Positions 23,822-37,378 of a stretch of DNA of 64,000 nt are shown piece by piece. The stretch covers positions 40,494,051 through 40,558,050 of the forward strand of contig NC_133108.1 in the NCBI RefSeq assembly GCF_022965805.1, read 5' to 3'. The notes below the pieces were generated by a model that did no database searches, was not told the origin of the DNA, and saw nothing but the letters and a program-made list of their open reading frames with translations. The first letter of the stretch is position 1, and each line of letters opens with the position of its first letter. The position numbers and the translations under genes were made by a program. The DNA is from Primulina eburnea (lineage: Eukaryota > Streptophyta > Magnoliopsida > Lamiales > Gesneriaceae).

Positions 23822-24757
23822 ATACAAAATATAAACACACGCATAAATAGGCGTGACCATTTTCGAGCATGGTTCAAAGTTGAATGATTTGAAAACTCAC
23901 CACCAATCAGGAAAAGCATACATTTGATGGTCGTCTTGACTTTGTATTTTCGAGTTTAATTGGTCTTTCGTTTTTTTTTTTTCAAATCGAATGAATTATA
24001 ATTAAATCCAACTAATTTTATCCATACGATCCGAACTAATGTATAAATTTGACATATTAAATGACCAAAATCCGAATTAACCAAATTCAAACATATAACA
24101 TAGAAAAAGGGGCATTCAGAGGCAATAGCTTGTTTAAGATTTAATTAATTCACCGAGTCAACAAATTTTGTTTGAAAAATTAACTATAAATATTTATTTT
24201 ACCTATTTCATAAAATATTAAATAATAACCCAATCAAAACTTGTTGGAGTTTTTTTTAAGAATAAAAATATTGTCAGAACAAAAATTATTATTTTTTGGT
24301 GAGCTAAAGACAAGAAGATGGGTGCTACCGTTGGGTCCCCATTGCAAGGGGATGTATCCTGTCCCAATTTCTTGAAACACGTATAATTTTCGAAATATCC
24401 CTGAAACCTCGATATTTCCAAAAATCGTCTAACGGGTGGTGTTTCATCGAAACAAATCGAGAAAGATGTAGAACAAAATCTTCAGAGAAAAAAACATGAC
24501 ACCAAACATTTGGTGTCTCTCACTTCAAGCACATATTATTATTTCAATGTCTTCAATCATACAGAACTATAACATAAAAATTGATAGTTTAAAAATAATT
24601 TAACACTAGAACGAAACTACTCAACATTACGGGTTTCGGTAATATCTAAAAGTTGCTTCATCTGATGTTATAAAACAAACTACCAAAGATACAATCTCAT
24701 TATGAATTATGACAAGGTTAAACAACCTTAATGCAAATTGCTCAAATAAATACAGAA
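23822..24757. other. AT-rich region downstream of the hnRNP Q-like gene
   Basis: There is no gene. The right-hand part, nearest 24757, should include the 3' UTR of the minus-strand gene at 24758-28914. No clear poly(A) signal was fixed. Confidence 0.5.
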
Positions 24758-27700
24758 TTAATATGGATTGTACCGACTGCGCCCACGGCCACTGTCACCA
24801 CCACGTCGACCGCCGCTCGAACTTCCACCCGCACCGCTGCTTCTACCACCACCTCTTTGCTGTGGCGGAGCGGTGAGTGGCTGTACTCCAGGTTGTTGCC
24901 TACACAGAACAGCATAGTTTCATAAAAGAACTGCACCATAAACTAAAATTTTGTTCGATCAAAATGACATGTCCACAATCTACAGATTATATGCCCCTGG
25001 TGGGTGAACTCTTGTCCATTAAATTATATATTCATTATTTTTAATTTTATTGAATGGTTCCTATGTTTTAACTTATTGTAATGGATATGCCTTTAACTTC
25101 AACTTAATCATCAGAGAACATTTATGATGCATGTGCTTAAATTACGATGTGGATTACAACAGTAATGGTAATATGACTGCTGTTGCCATTACGATGTAAT
25201 TTTTGTACGATATAAACTATTTTATTCAATCTCAAATATCTTTTATGGCTAGATAATTATTCGAGACGATATACGTTTGACAACCCACAAATAAGTCCGA
25301 TTGACTCTCGGATCACAAATCATATATTACGAGCATAAATTTTTTATCATAGCTCTATTAAATTGCAATCTAAAAATATTTCACTTACAGAACATATCCA
25401 ATCCTTCCATCAGGTAAAAGCATAGGCATCATGGCCATGCCAGGGGATGCTCCCCTTCCATAGAAGAAGGGCTGCAAAAGGAGAATTCACATCCAGTAGT
25501 TTAACACGATGATATGATGGAGACTTCTAATATCAGAATGGATTGGTTTGGTATCAAAATGTGAATTTAAGAGGATATTGAAAATGATAGAAAATTGCAA
25601 AGGCACGTATCACCTCTAATAAGAACAACAAAGACAAGAATGAACTCTAGGAAATTGTATCAAACTTTCATCTACAGATTACTCACTCGAATTTTGTAAT
25701 ATTTTCATCTACAACTATAATTTCAGTGGTACTAAATGCAGCATTTTGGAAACATCTCATAAATCATTGCAACTTGAGTTCATGAAACATATACACAGAT
25801 CATATTGGATTATTGTCTAGTCTCAATTTTCACTCTTTCCTACTTCGTATCTCTCGACTCCTTTCATGGATATCACAACTGCATTGAACTTGCCTCACAA
25901 TGCTCGCCATCAATCCAAGACACATCTATGTACCGATGTTAAAAAAAGGGTACAACATGGATAGAAATTTTTTATCATTTTAAATAATATTTTAATAATT
26001 CCTACACCTCTTGATATCCATAATTAACAATAGAGATTAAAGTGCCTCAACAACGCTTGGTTTTTACATAATGTAATATGTTTGTGAAAGTGATGATGAG
26101 ATGTTGATAATGATGTTGAATACAGGAACCAATGGGACTGTTTGTGCGTGAGGCGTGGTGGCAATTGTGACTGGTACAATCATGTGGGTGCTTCCATTAG
26201 TATAAATTTGTATGGGTACAATAAGCTGATGCAGATAATCTACAAATATGAGACCATGTCCTTGTTCTAATATCGTAACAATGGATGTTATAGCATTTAG
26301 AAAAACTTCCAAACAACCCATTTGAACTTTACGAAAAAGGTATAGAATCTTGAAGGTTGCCACTGCATCAAACCCCACGTATTGAATCAGTTCGGCAGTT
26401 CATACACCCAAGCTTAAGAACAACTGAACAGATGTCACAAATAGTAGGTGTTCTCCAATTATAGGACAAGGGAATACAACACCAACAAAGTGGAAATAGG
26501 GAAGGAGTGAGGGACAGATGTGGGTTCTATTTCCAGAAAGCGATTGTTAAAACACAAATATAAAAAAAACAAGAAAAAAAAATCAGTTCACAAAAAGGAG
26601 CAAAGAAAAATATGGTACATCTTACTTGAGCAAAGTTTGCACCAGCATATCCAGCACCTACAGCGCCATAGGGGGATCCAATCAAACCATATCCAACATG
26701 AGGTGGATAGGTTGGAAGTATAGCTGGCGTCGGTGAATTTGATACCCCAGCATTTTTCTGATCCGCCTGTGGCTTTGCCAGTGAGCATTCTACAACTTGA
26801 CCTAATAAAACAAAACCAAAGAAAGAATACAAACAAGCAGTAGCATAATGGTTAGTCTTATAAGCCAGAACCAAAATACTGGAAAATACTAGGGATAAGG
26901 ATTTTACCATCAATCTCATATTTCTCCGTGTTCTTCAGAGCTTTCATGGCACTTGATCTTTCCACGAAATGAACAAAACCATATCTGCTTTTCTCTTGTC
27001 CTGGCTTTGCAGGAGGAAGAACTATTTTTGAAATTTTTCCATGACGTTCAAACAACTCCTTAAGCTGATCTTGAGTAACATTTTTGGGTAAGTTCTTCAC
27101 ATATACTGCTTTGACCTGTACAACAAAGGCCCAGTAAGTATCTTTTAATAGCATAATAATTTAAAATAAGCAGTGGCAGTTCTATATGAGGATATAAACT
27201 AGTTTGTTAATATATAATATATAGTTATTCTTGGCTCACTTGTATCCTTCAAGTTCCTTTGTACAGTGTGTAATTACTGTGACCTAATTTGGACATCTGA
27301 ACGTTCTTTCAGGTTCAAGAATTTTTGCCCTAGTTCCAGGACGGACAAATTTTTTTATTTTATGATTTGATTCATTAGTTTTCATTATGAAAAGAGAGAG
27401 TTTGAACTTGATCGGTGATCGGTCATTATGTTCTTTCACTTTTCAAGTCTTTATTGTTGTGATTGTTATTTGTTGGGAGTATTTTAATCCAGCTGCCGTG
27501 CTTCTTTTTGTGTATTTTGATAGGAACCTATTTAGAGTGCCTTATTTTTTTTCCACGTAAATTTTAGCTCCTCATTGATGATTACGATTTACATGGATTA
27601 ATCAAGCAATCACCCATACCTTTGCATTTTGAACTAGGCCCCATTGATCATATACTCAACACAATTCAACAAAAGATCGATGAAGAATAAGCCTAAAACA

Positions 27701-28914
27701 AATACCTGTGAAGAAGACAATTCTGCACTTTTGGGATCAGCCCAACTCACAGTTGGAGCATTGTCATCAAGCTTAAAATCAGGATTTGACATCTTCTGTC
27801 TGGAATAGTCCGCACAAGCATGATTATAATACTCGATGAATGCAAATCCACGATTCCGACTTGAATTTTGTGGATCCTACAAAAAGAAGATACGCATATA
27901 ACCTGAACATTTTGGCAGTCAAGTAAATAAAGGACTATCTGTCACGCAGTACCAGAAAGTTGGCAGTATGATAAAAAAGGTGTACAGAAGGAATCAAACC
28001 CTCACCTTTAAAAGTTCGATGGCGACAATCCCAGGCCCTACTTTTTTCACAACCTTCCTCATATCTTCCTCTCCCCAGTTTCTGGGTACATTACCAATGA
28101 ACAACTTATGTTTTGCTTGAGAAGAAGAGCATTTCAATCTTTTTCCCTACAAGTATCCACACCAGAAAAAATAATATAATAATACTGATCATATTTAACC
28201 AATCAACCAACCACAAGAAACCCACATCAACGAGAATCAACTATGATATTATGTGTTACAAATATAAAAAACAACGGGTGCAATTATGAGTGTGATTGTG
28301 TGTGGATTTGTGAGTGAAAGGAAGGTAGCACTCATCTAACCTTCAATTCAGTACTATTAAGCTCCTTGATAGCCTTGGAAGCTAATTCCTTGGTCCTGAA
28401 AGTTACAAAAGCATATCCCTTGTTTTCATTTGAGTCTTTTCCCTTCATTATCCTCACCTGTCAATTGTACATACAAGGCAATCAAAACATCAGTCAAATT
28501 AACCACGCCACATGACACTTAAAAATACTTTACCTCTGTAACTTCTCCAATAGATTCACAAAAGCGCTTCAGGTCATTTTCAGAAGTATCTTGAGGAATT
28601 CCACCAATATAAACCTCCGAACCATGTGGAGGAAGCGCGAGAAGGTCAGCGTGCTCTTTCTCCATGTCATCGTCCCCTTCATCATTTTCCATGCCTTCGT
28701 CATCGTCGTCCTCTTCCTCGACCTCTTCCACTTCTTCCTCTTCTTCCAATTCTTCCTCCTCCACTTCCTCCTCTACTTCCTCATACTCAATCTCTTCTTC
28801 CAGCGTATCCTCCATATCATTGTCAGCACCAAGTTCAACCTGCTCTTCAGACTCAACCAGCTTCTCATGTTCGATAGATTTAGTAGCTCCAGCAGTGGCT
28901 CTTGTCCTTGGCAT
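24758..28914 (-). CDS. hnRNP Q/LIF2-like RNA-binding protein with three RRMs
   Basis: Eight exons (minus strand order): 28914-28534, 28457-28341, 28146-28006, 27876-27706, 27115-26908, 26801-26626, 25471-25389, 24899-24758; 1419 nt, 472 aa. A very acidic N-terminus (Glu-rich, about 26-85) is followed by RRM1 (about 99-170, VYIGGI, KGYAFVTF), RRM2 (about 178-260, LFIGNV, RGFAFIEY), RRM3 (about 272-350, VYVKNLP, YGFVHF), a Gly/Ala/Pro linker and a Gly/Arg-rich tail ending RYNPY. Order, the PDGRIGYVLQQPG motif and tail match the plant hnRNP Q-like family that includes Arabidopsis LIF2, a partner of the Polycomb protein LHP1; another family member is equally possible. It is expected to be nuclear and to bind RNA. 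A sequence like a 3' splice site just before the ATG suggests a 5'-UTR intron. Confidence 0.93.
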
Positions 28915-30440
28915 CTTAGACCTCTAACAAAATGAGCTTCTATTGCAGTTCTGGGAAAATGCAAAACCCGGAAGCATTTGCAAAAGAAAGAAGAAATATG
29001 TGGATAGGCTGAAATAAAAAGAATGGCCATAAGGAGTTCCAAAGTAATGATCTTGATCGAATAGGTTATATGAGGTATGGCTCCAAGGAGCTTCTATTCG
29101 AACAACTTAATAAAACGGTTGACAAACATAGCATAAAAAGAAACAGAAACGATAGAAATCCGAGTTGTCATAAAGTGGACCAAGATGTTCAACAGGTGTA
29201 AAATCAATGAAGTGTTGAATTCCTCGAATTAAAGACAATGATAGACGCGGGGAATAATGGAAAAGGCTAAAGTTTAGTTTGCATAACTTTTTAGGACAAA
29301 TGCATTAGCAACAAAAAGTGGAAGGAGGAGTAAGCATAAGAAATGAGAACAGAAAACGAGGAAATGAAAATCAGTGTAGATAATTATTTATGCAATCGGG
29401 CATACAACAAAGAATGATACAAAAAAGATAACATCCCCACTAAAAAAAAGATGGGTTTGTTATTAGGACGATCAGTTCGTTAAAAATATTAGTGCCACTT
29501 CCTGGATACATTTCCAGTCTGTAACTTACCTGCAGCCAGTTAATGCACAGGAATTGTGAATGACTTATGAGGCAACCTCAAACACATTTATAAAACTAAT
29601 CCCCAAAACAGATTAGCTTGCAACCTTTTTCTTTCTTATAAAGTTAATTACACCACACGAACCATAAATCTGCAATCAGTGGATCCAGATTTGTTATGAA
29701 TAGGGGTAACTAAATCGTCGTAGAAGGCACCACTCTAGGTATGAGCAATCGGTCAAAACCTAACTGACTGAACGAAATTGGCAAACTGAACAACGAACCC
29801 ACCGATTTTCCCTATCAAAACCGACCTAACCGAACCAATTAAAAATCTGTTACCACCGAAACAAACACAAGAGACCAACCTGTTGAGATACTAAAACATA
29901 TGTTTAGCCGAAACCCCATTGACAACAAGTGGATGCATAAATAAGCAGAAATCGAATCATAAACTTTTACAGATCCCTCAATTACTCAAAGATACAACAC
30001 ATACTCACGTAAATTAGTAGAACAAGTATCGTGTCCCGTCGTCTGTTGGTTCGAAAGTTAGGGTTACGGCAACAAAGATAAGAACGATGGACAGGAGACA
30101 GACGGTGTCAAGATGAAGATGGGTTGGTTTTCTAACTTTTCTGGTTGGTTCAGCCTTTTGGACCTAAAATAAGATTGGGCTTTTATTTAAAGCCCAACAC
30201 TGGCACCAATAAAAACCCATAATTGCAAATAAGGCCAAGTTCAATAATAATTATATATATACATATTGTGTATATATTGGTTTAATATATTTTTTTTAAT
30301 TCAAAATCCAAACTGATCCGATTAAATCGAATTGACTGATATTTTTTAAAAAAATAATCGAAACGAATTTTTGATTTAATATGATTTGATCGGTTAAACC
30401 AAGATTTTTTACTTATCCCTAAGCACAACCATGAAGAAAA
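28915..30440. other. 5' UTR/promoter region of the hnRNP Q-like gene
   Basis: There is no independent gene. An acceptor-like TTAGAG directly before the ATG and a pyrimidine-poor stretch to about 30100 suggest a 5'-UTR intron, with transcription beginning near 30060-30130. Beyond 30130 the sequence is AT-rich intergenic. Confidence 0.45.
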
Positions 30441-30444
30441 AATA

Positions 30445-33400
30445 CTAATACATCAAAACCTCTAAGGCCAACAGAAATTCCACTTCAAAACCTTTTTCAG
30501 AAATTTTGTGACCAAGGACAATCCCTTCATTTACCATGAAATGACATTTCTCCCAGTTAAGTACAAGATTCGTTTCTTCACACCTCTTTAGCACTTTTGA
30601 CAAATTAATCAAACAAGAGTCGAAGGAAGAACAAAAAACAGAAAAGTCATCCATGAAGACCTCAATATACTTTTCAACCATATCATGAAAAATCGACATC
30701 ATACAACGTTGAAAAGTAGCAGGAGCATTACACAAACCAAATGGCATTCTTTTATAAGCAAATGTACCATAGGGACAAGTAAAAGTGGTCTTATCTTGAT
30801 CTTCGGGGTCTATGGGGATTTGCATATATCCAGAATAACCATCTAGAAAACAATAGAAAGCATGACCTGCCAAACGCTCTAACATTTGATCAACAAAAGG
30901 TAAGGGAAAGTGATCCTTTCTTGTGGCATCATTCAATTTGCGATAATCAATACAAACACGCCACCCAGTCATAGTTCTAGTGGGGATTAATTTGTTATTT
31001 TCATTTTCAACAACAGTGATTCCCCCTTTCTTAGGAACAACATGCACAGGACTTACCCACTTGCTATCGGATATAGGAAAGATCATACCTGCATCAAGGA
31101 GTTTGATTACCTCCTTTTTGACGACCTCTTGCATAGCTGGATTCAATCTCCTTTGAGGTTGAGTGGTGGGAGAGTGCTCCTTCTCCATTAAAATTTTGTG
31201 CATGCACATGGATGGATTTATTCCCTTGATGTCAGCTATGCTCCATCCAATGGCACATATGTTGTCCTTCAGCACTCTCACGAGCTTTTCTTCTTCATCA
31301 CCTGTCAAGGAAGAAGAAACAATTACTGGCAGTTTATGTTCTTCCTTCAAAAATAAATATTTTAAATGAGGAGGAAGTGGTTTGAGTTCGAGGAATGGTG
31401 GTTCTTCTATGGAAGGTTTAAGTGATTTTGGAATATGTCCAAGCTCCCCAATCTTCGCATTCACCGATCTTGGCAGTGGCTTTGATCCCTCTAAAAAGTT
31501 CATACATTCCTCCACTTCTTCTCTGCTGGATTCCGTGGACTTTGGGCTAACCAAAAGCTTTTCCAGTGGGTCTTCAATAAAAATATCCTGCACACTACAC
31601 TCAACAATATCATCAATAGCATCTATTCTATAACAATCAGAAGATCCAGGATATTTCATACTACGAAAAACATTAAAAGTTACCTTCTCATCATTCAACC
31701 TCAAAACTAACTCACCTTTTTGAACATCTATGAGAGCTCTTCCAGTAGCTAAGAAAGGACGGCCTAAAATAAGGGGGATCTCACGATCCTCCTCCATGTC
31801 TAGCACAACAAAATCAACTGGAAATATAAATTTATCAACTTTAACCAAAACATCCTCTATAACCCCTCTAGGATATTTAATAGACCTATCAGCAAGTTGA
31901 AGGGAAATAGTGGTTGGTTTAACTTCTCCAATCCCCAATTTCTCAAAGCATGAATAAGGCATAAGATTTATGCTAGCACCAAGATCACACAATGCTTTGT
32001 TAAAATTAGAATTGCCTATAGTGCAAGGAATGGAGAAACTACCTGGATCCTTAAGCTTTGGAGGCAATTTGTTTTGCAGAATAGCTGAACATTCCTCAGA
32101 AAGCTTAACAGTTTCAAAATCAACAAGTTTCCTCTTTTTAGTCAAAATATCTTTTAAGAATTTAGCATAAGAAGGCATTTGAGCCAAAGCCTCTACAAAA
32201 GGAATATTTATGTGCAATTTCTTAAAAACTTCAAGAAATTTCGAAAATTGTTGATCCAATTGTAGTTGCCTTGCTCTTTGAGGAAAAGGAAGTGTATTAA
32301 TATCAATATTGTCATTAGAATCAAATTCCTTACCTTTCTTACATGTCTTCCGTGTAGTCTGAGTGTTCTGTTCCTTAGCATCTTCCATTTTTGGTTTCAT
32401 TCCTCCATCATTCTTTGCCTCCATATCTGTAGAATTCTGCCTCTTTGGCTCCTCTCCCTCGGCCTTGACCACTGTACTCACTGCATTCACTCCTTTCGGA
32501 TTTTTCTCAGTATCACTTGGTAGTGTTCCAAGGGGTCGATTTGCTAATTGATTGGCTATTTGACCCATTTGAGCATCCAACCTTCGTAAGATAGCGTCAT
32601 GATTTTGCAGTCTCGTCTCCATCCCCACAACATGTTTCATCATAAAATCCTCATAAACTGATTTTTGATCTTCTTGCTTGAATCCTGGAGGTGCTGTAGG
32701 TACCAATACTCCTTGCTGTCTCATTTGTTGAGGAATGGGCAGTGGAGGAATATGTGTTGGATTAAGGGAATTCTCCGTATTCTTCCAAGAGAAATTAGGG
32801 TGATTCTTCCATCCTGGATTGTATGTGGAACTGTATGGATTGGATTGCTGTCTCCATTGATTCCCCACAAAATTCACTGCTTCTTCATCAAAAATGGGTT
32901 GTTCCTCGATGACTATTCCTTGGACCTGATTTGCTTGATTTGATTTCAGTTGAGAGAATTGATGGGCCAACCCATCAATCTTAGCAGTAAGTGCATTCAA
33001 CACATCCATTTCAAGAACTCCAGCTTTCTTTTCTCGTTTAATATCTGTCCAACCCGCACTATTTTCAGCCATATTTGAAATTATTTCAAGTGCAACTCGT
33101 GGAGTCTTCCTGTATAAGCTACCATTGGCTGCTGCATCTAGCATGGAACGCACAGAAGGATCAACTCCGTTATAGAAAATTTGAACTTGTTCAGATGAAG
33201 AGAAACCATGTTGAGGACACCTCCTCAACATTTTTCTAAATCTTCCCCAAGCTGTATGTAGTGTCTCCCCATCCTTCTGGCGAAAAGATGAAATATCCAT
33301 ACGCAGTTGTGCTAGCTTGGCGGGTGGAAAATATTGACTCATGAATAATTCCACTAACCCATTCCATGTAGTAATAGAGCCAGCTGGTAAATCTCTAAGC

Positions 33401-33858
33401 CATTCTGCTGCTTCACCATGCAAAGAGAAAGGGAATAGTCTCAATCTTATGGCATCCGTGCTCACTCCATTGAATTTGATTGTATCACAGATAGATAGAA
33501 ATCCCTCCAGATGTGCATTAGGATCCTCGGTCTGCGATCCTCCGAATCTCACTTGATATTGTATCATTTGAATGATAGATGGCTTCAACTCAAAATTATT
33601 TGCTTCAACGGTAGGACGAGTAATGCTTGAACCATACCCTCCAGTAGTTTGTCTAGTAAGATCATAGACAGTGCGCTCATCCTCCTCGTTGGCCATTGCT
33701 TCAATCCCTGCTATTTCAACTTTCTCCTCTTGTTTTAATTGTTCTTCCACGTCAAAGTCTGAGGATTTTTCCCTTTGTTCTCTACGTCTCCGTCGAAAAG
33801 TATTCTCAATCTCTGGGTCAAACGGCTCTAATTCTGTCTCTCCTCTAACACGGCTCAT
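30445..33858 (-). pseudogene. Truncated Athila Gag-Pol (Gag, protease, partial RT)
   Basis: The frame is open from 33984, but the likely start is the Met codon at 33856-33858, which removes a 42-residue hydrophobic extension encoded in the leader. Numbering from 33984: Gag (about 130-310, with the SIIQMIQYQVRFGGS and EDPNAHLEGFLSICDT motifs typical of Athila/Tat), aspartic protease CDLGASINLMP (666-676) with ILGRPFLAT, and RT with VCIDYRKLNDAT (about 1010-1021) and FMDD (1110-1113). The homology stops at about residue 1169, in the GHKIS...GFEVE segment. There are no internal stops, so truncation, not decay, inactivated it. It cannot complete integration by itself. Confidence 0.93.
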
Positions 33859-35308
33859 GCACAGTAAGATAATCCCTGAAAATAAATAAACAAACTTTAA
33901 GTGTACGAATATGCGTAAAATCAACAAAATTAAATAAAAACCTAATCTCAAGAAAATAATAAATCCTAATATTAAACAATTCAATCCCCGGCAACGGCGC
34001 CAAAAACTTGACCGACGATTTCGGTTGAGAATAAATCTAGCAAGCGGACTAGGTCAAGTAATAGTATTTGGAGATGAGTCCAGGTATCGTACCCACAGAG
34101 ATCGATGTTTAATTACTAGAATATGAATTATTTTTCCTAATTTAGGCTAATAAAGTCAATTGAGGGGAGATAAATTAATTAAAACTAAATAACACGATTT
34201 AAATAAATTAACTAAAGCAAAACTAATCCAAAATATTAATTTAGACGAAAATTCAAATTATTTAAAAACGACTAAGGCGCACAACGGTACCGAGACAAGC
34301 TTTTAATCTACGTGTCAAATTTAAATTCAATAAATTAATTATTTAATTCACGACGGAATTCCCAAAATTATTCATTAAACGATTCCTCGAATTAATAAAC
34401 CTAATTCAATCTAACAGTCCAATTATTTCTAACTGAATTTAATTAGATTCAACCGCATTAGATTGCTGTGAAATTCCAGTTTTCCAACCTAAAGTCGCAC
34501 ACTGAAATCGAATACTATTTCTAGTCAATTTAACCATGTGTTGATTGATGTGTGAAGCAAATATTAATCTATCACCTTCCGGTTTTAGATTAACCAACAG
34601 ATATTCTATTTAATTGGCCAGATTAAAAGAACACGTGATAAACGACACCAATCAATGAATAAAATAAATAATCAACTTGAATCAAACTCAAAACTTCAAA
34701 AATAATCTGTCTCGGCCCTCTATCGTGGCCTTAGTCTATAAAAATCTACTCCATAAACTTAAAACAAAAGCCAAAATCAGTGTTTAAATTAATTGCAGAA
34801 AACATGTTTAAGAAGGAATGAAAGAAATCTCAGTGATTTGTAGCGTGTGTGAGGAATTCCTCGCTGGTTTTGCCTTCCTTCTTCCTCCCTTCTTTTCCTT
34901 CTTCTGCGCTGTTATGCTATTCCGTCTCCTTCTGTCTCCTTTTTTTTTCTCTCCGTTACGGCTGCCTTCTTTTGTACGCTTCTCCTTCACTCTTAATGGG
35001 CCTCTCCTTGTATTCTTTTTTTAAGCTCATCTTCACTTAACCCTTGTAGATTATTAGATTGTAGATTTGATTTTCAAATATTAGACTCCATCTTTATTAA
35101 GAATTTCAATAATATCAAGATAATAAAATAAAAAATATTTTATTTCCTTTGAAGTCTTGTAAATTTATTTCATTTCCAAATTTAATCATTTTTCATCTTT
35201 TATTTAAATCTACAATAATTAATTCAATTAAGCACAAAATTAGGGATAAAAAGCCTAGATAAGCACAAATAAAATACCTAAAAATCTCTATAAGATTTGG
35301 GCTTATCA
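30475..35308 (-). mobile_element. Truncated Athila-type Ty3/Gypsy element
   Basis: On the minus strand it holds a 5' LTR (34009-35308, starting TGATAAGCCC in element orientation), a primer-binding site TGGCGCCGTTGCC (complement of 34003-33991 region) of the Athila/tRNA-Asp type, and a gag-protease-RT frame. The element breaks off at about 30475 in the RT thumb; RNase H, integrase and the 3' LTR are missing. The frame then runs ten codons into unrelated DNA. No target-site duplication could be matched, as expected if a deletion removed the other end. Confidence 0.9.
34009..35308 (-). repeat. 5' LTR of the truncated Athila element
   Basis: About 1300 bp, TG...CA ends, AT-rich with one pyrimidine-rich block at 34860-34990. 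The inner boundary is set by the primer-binding site. There is no second LTR in the window. Confidence 0.75.
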
Positions 35309-35473
35309 GCCATCAAATTAGAATACATGCAAATGACAAGTTCAGGTAAAACCCAAACTTGTGTAGGGCACAATTAACATCCAGCTCCATAATCCAACTT
35401 ATACTCAAAACAATGCGCAATGCATTAATAAATCGACTGAAATGCTAAAACTTTCAGGCCAGACAATTTGAAA

Positions 35474-35656
35474 AGAGTGAGTTTCATGTGAGACCGTCTC
35501 ACGGATCATAATCTGTGAGACGGGTCAACCCTGCCCATATTCACAATAAAAAGTAATACTCTTAGCATGAAATATAATACCTTTTCATGGGTGACCCAAA
35601 TAAGAGATCCGTCTCACAACTACGACCCATGAGACCATCTCACACAAGTTTTTGCC
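35474..35656 (+). mobile_element. 183-bp MITE, copy D
   Basis: It has a perfect 8-bp target-site duplication, ATTTGAAA at 35466-35473 and 35657-35664. This is one of the two copies that fix the element boundaries. Confidence 0.95.
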
Positions 35657-35664
35657 ATTTGAAA

Positions 35665-36836
35665 AATAGCTCTCCTACGCTCATTTCTTAGATTTTCGAC
35701 ATTCTGTCTTTTTTATTTTGTGAACTAACCTTGATCTAAAGTATCAATGTAATTTATGGCAAATCGTCTTGACTACTCAATCCCAATTAAATTGATTACC
35801 CAAAATCCTAATTTTCGCTCTCCTTTTTTTTTGGCGCTTTTCCCTGTTGTTCATTCTCCACTTCTGTCAATTAATTCTTTCATATTTTTCATTATATTAT
35901 ACTTTTTATTATAAAAATTCTTTCATTTTTCGATGAGATTTCCATCGCAAGGAAAAAAAAAACCCCACACTTATTACTATTCACTCATCGATACAGCCAT
36001 CATACTTACAGTTTCTGCTATTCTTGTTCTTGTTTAGGTATCTTTAATTTATTAATTGTGTGAGGAACTTGTATCAATAATAACTTATTAATAATACAAA
36101 AAAAAAAAAATTATTGTGGAAGAAAGGGAAATATTATTACATGTCTCTCTTATTCCACCATCAATTTTATTTATTTATTAAACTTGAATAAAACAACGTC
36201 AATTAAGTGGGATCAACTTCTACTAATATTAATTTGTGTAAAATTAATGCATTTTTACTAAGTATATTATTAATAAATTATAATAATCGAGTTTCAAATC
36301 ATTTGAATGAATACCTTGTAACTAAATAGATGTCAATTATGTATCTGAGAATTTCGATAAAATAGAAGAATAAATAGTTTTAAATAAAATAATGTTATTT
36401 TTTCATTTAATAATTTGAGGTGGGCTGTGTGTCATTAACAAAAACTGTGGGGAATTTTTTTATTTTTGAATGAGAAATAATGTGGTGCAAGAAATTCGAA
36501 CGAAGAGTAGTCGCCAAAGAAATATTGTTGGACGTGATTTGATCTTTACGAAGAGCCAAAATAATGAAAGTAAAAACTTGTGTGAAACGGTTTCACGGAT
36601 CGTAGATCGTCTCATAAGAGACCTACTCAATAATGAAATATCATTCAAATATGGTCAACCAACCGCCGACTAATGGAGCCGATTTTTTTTTTTATCATGT
36701 GGGTCGAATTGTGAGGTTCATTGTAAAATAGCATTAATATCAATACTAATGATCCTCTGTTCATAGAAAGTACATCTCGAGAAAAAAAATACCAAGTTGC
36801 ATAAAATATAATTGAAAACTAGTCAAAGGCAACATA
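35665..36836. other. AT-rich intergenic region
   Basis: There is no gene. A short internally deleted relative of the 183-bp MITE lies at 36571-36629 (AAAAACTTGTGTGAAACGG joined to AAGAGACCTACTCA). Confidence 0.55.
36571..36629 (-). mobile_element. Internally deleted MITE related to the 183-bp family
   Basis: Both ends are present but the centre is missing. The right end reads AAGAGACCTACTCA instead of the ATGAGACTCACTCT of the 183-bp family, so it belongs to a sister subfamily. Confidence 0.5.
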
Positions 36837-37320
36837 TCATTTCTCTCTGAGTTTTTTGCCTATGGCAAACACAACACCAGCCACAACCACAACGATGGCC
36901 GAAACAATTATCGCGGTTTTAAAACTTTGCATTGCATCCTTATTTTCTAGCTCTCTCGCCTTTTTCATCGCTTCGATTTGTTCCTACATACAATACAAAT
37001 ACGGTACCATCATCATGTGCAAGTTCAAGAAAAAGAACATGTCATGAAGGGGATTGATGATAACAAGGGCAATTGTCCCTCTCAAATAAACAGAACTAAA
37101 CATCTTTCCGGTTTAATAAATTGAATTGCTCCCTTATATTTCAAAGGAATATAACATAAAAATTTTGATTTTTTTATTTTCTATGTTAATCCTCGTGAGG
37201 GTAACAAATCAATGCTCTCAGGGTATGCTGAGTAATGCGGATTTCGTAGGAAAAGAATTTATGATTTTTATGTTTTGTTTTCTCATCCAACCTTAGACAA
37301 ATAAAATATTTATGATTGAT

Positions 37321-37378
<58 letters not shown>

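Noticed and set aside
26064..26378. 104-aa minus-strand ORF in an intron of the hnRNP Q-like gene
   Set aside because: It lies fully within an intron, lacks motifs and is not needed for the RRM protein; no homology was recognised.
28591..28935. Long plus-strand frames opposite the acidic exon of the hnRNP Q-like gene
   Set aside because: They are shadows of the GAG/GAA-rich coding exon on the minus strand; Ser/Pro/Leu-rich low-complexity translations are expected there.
34818..35040. Hydrophobic short ORFs in the Athila LTR
   Set aside because: They arise from a pyrimidine-rich tract (TTC/CTT codons) and do not resemble a real membrane protein.
36856..37047. 63-aa plus-strand frame with a hydrophobic segment
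   Set aside because: It is antisense to exon 2 of the tail-anchored protein gene, whose minus-strand reading is better supported by a splice acceptor and charge pattern.
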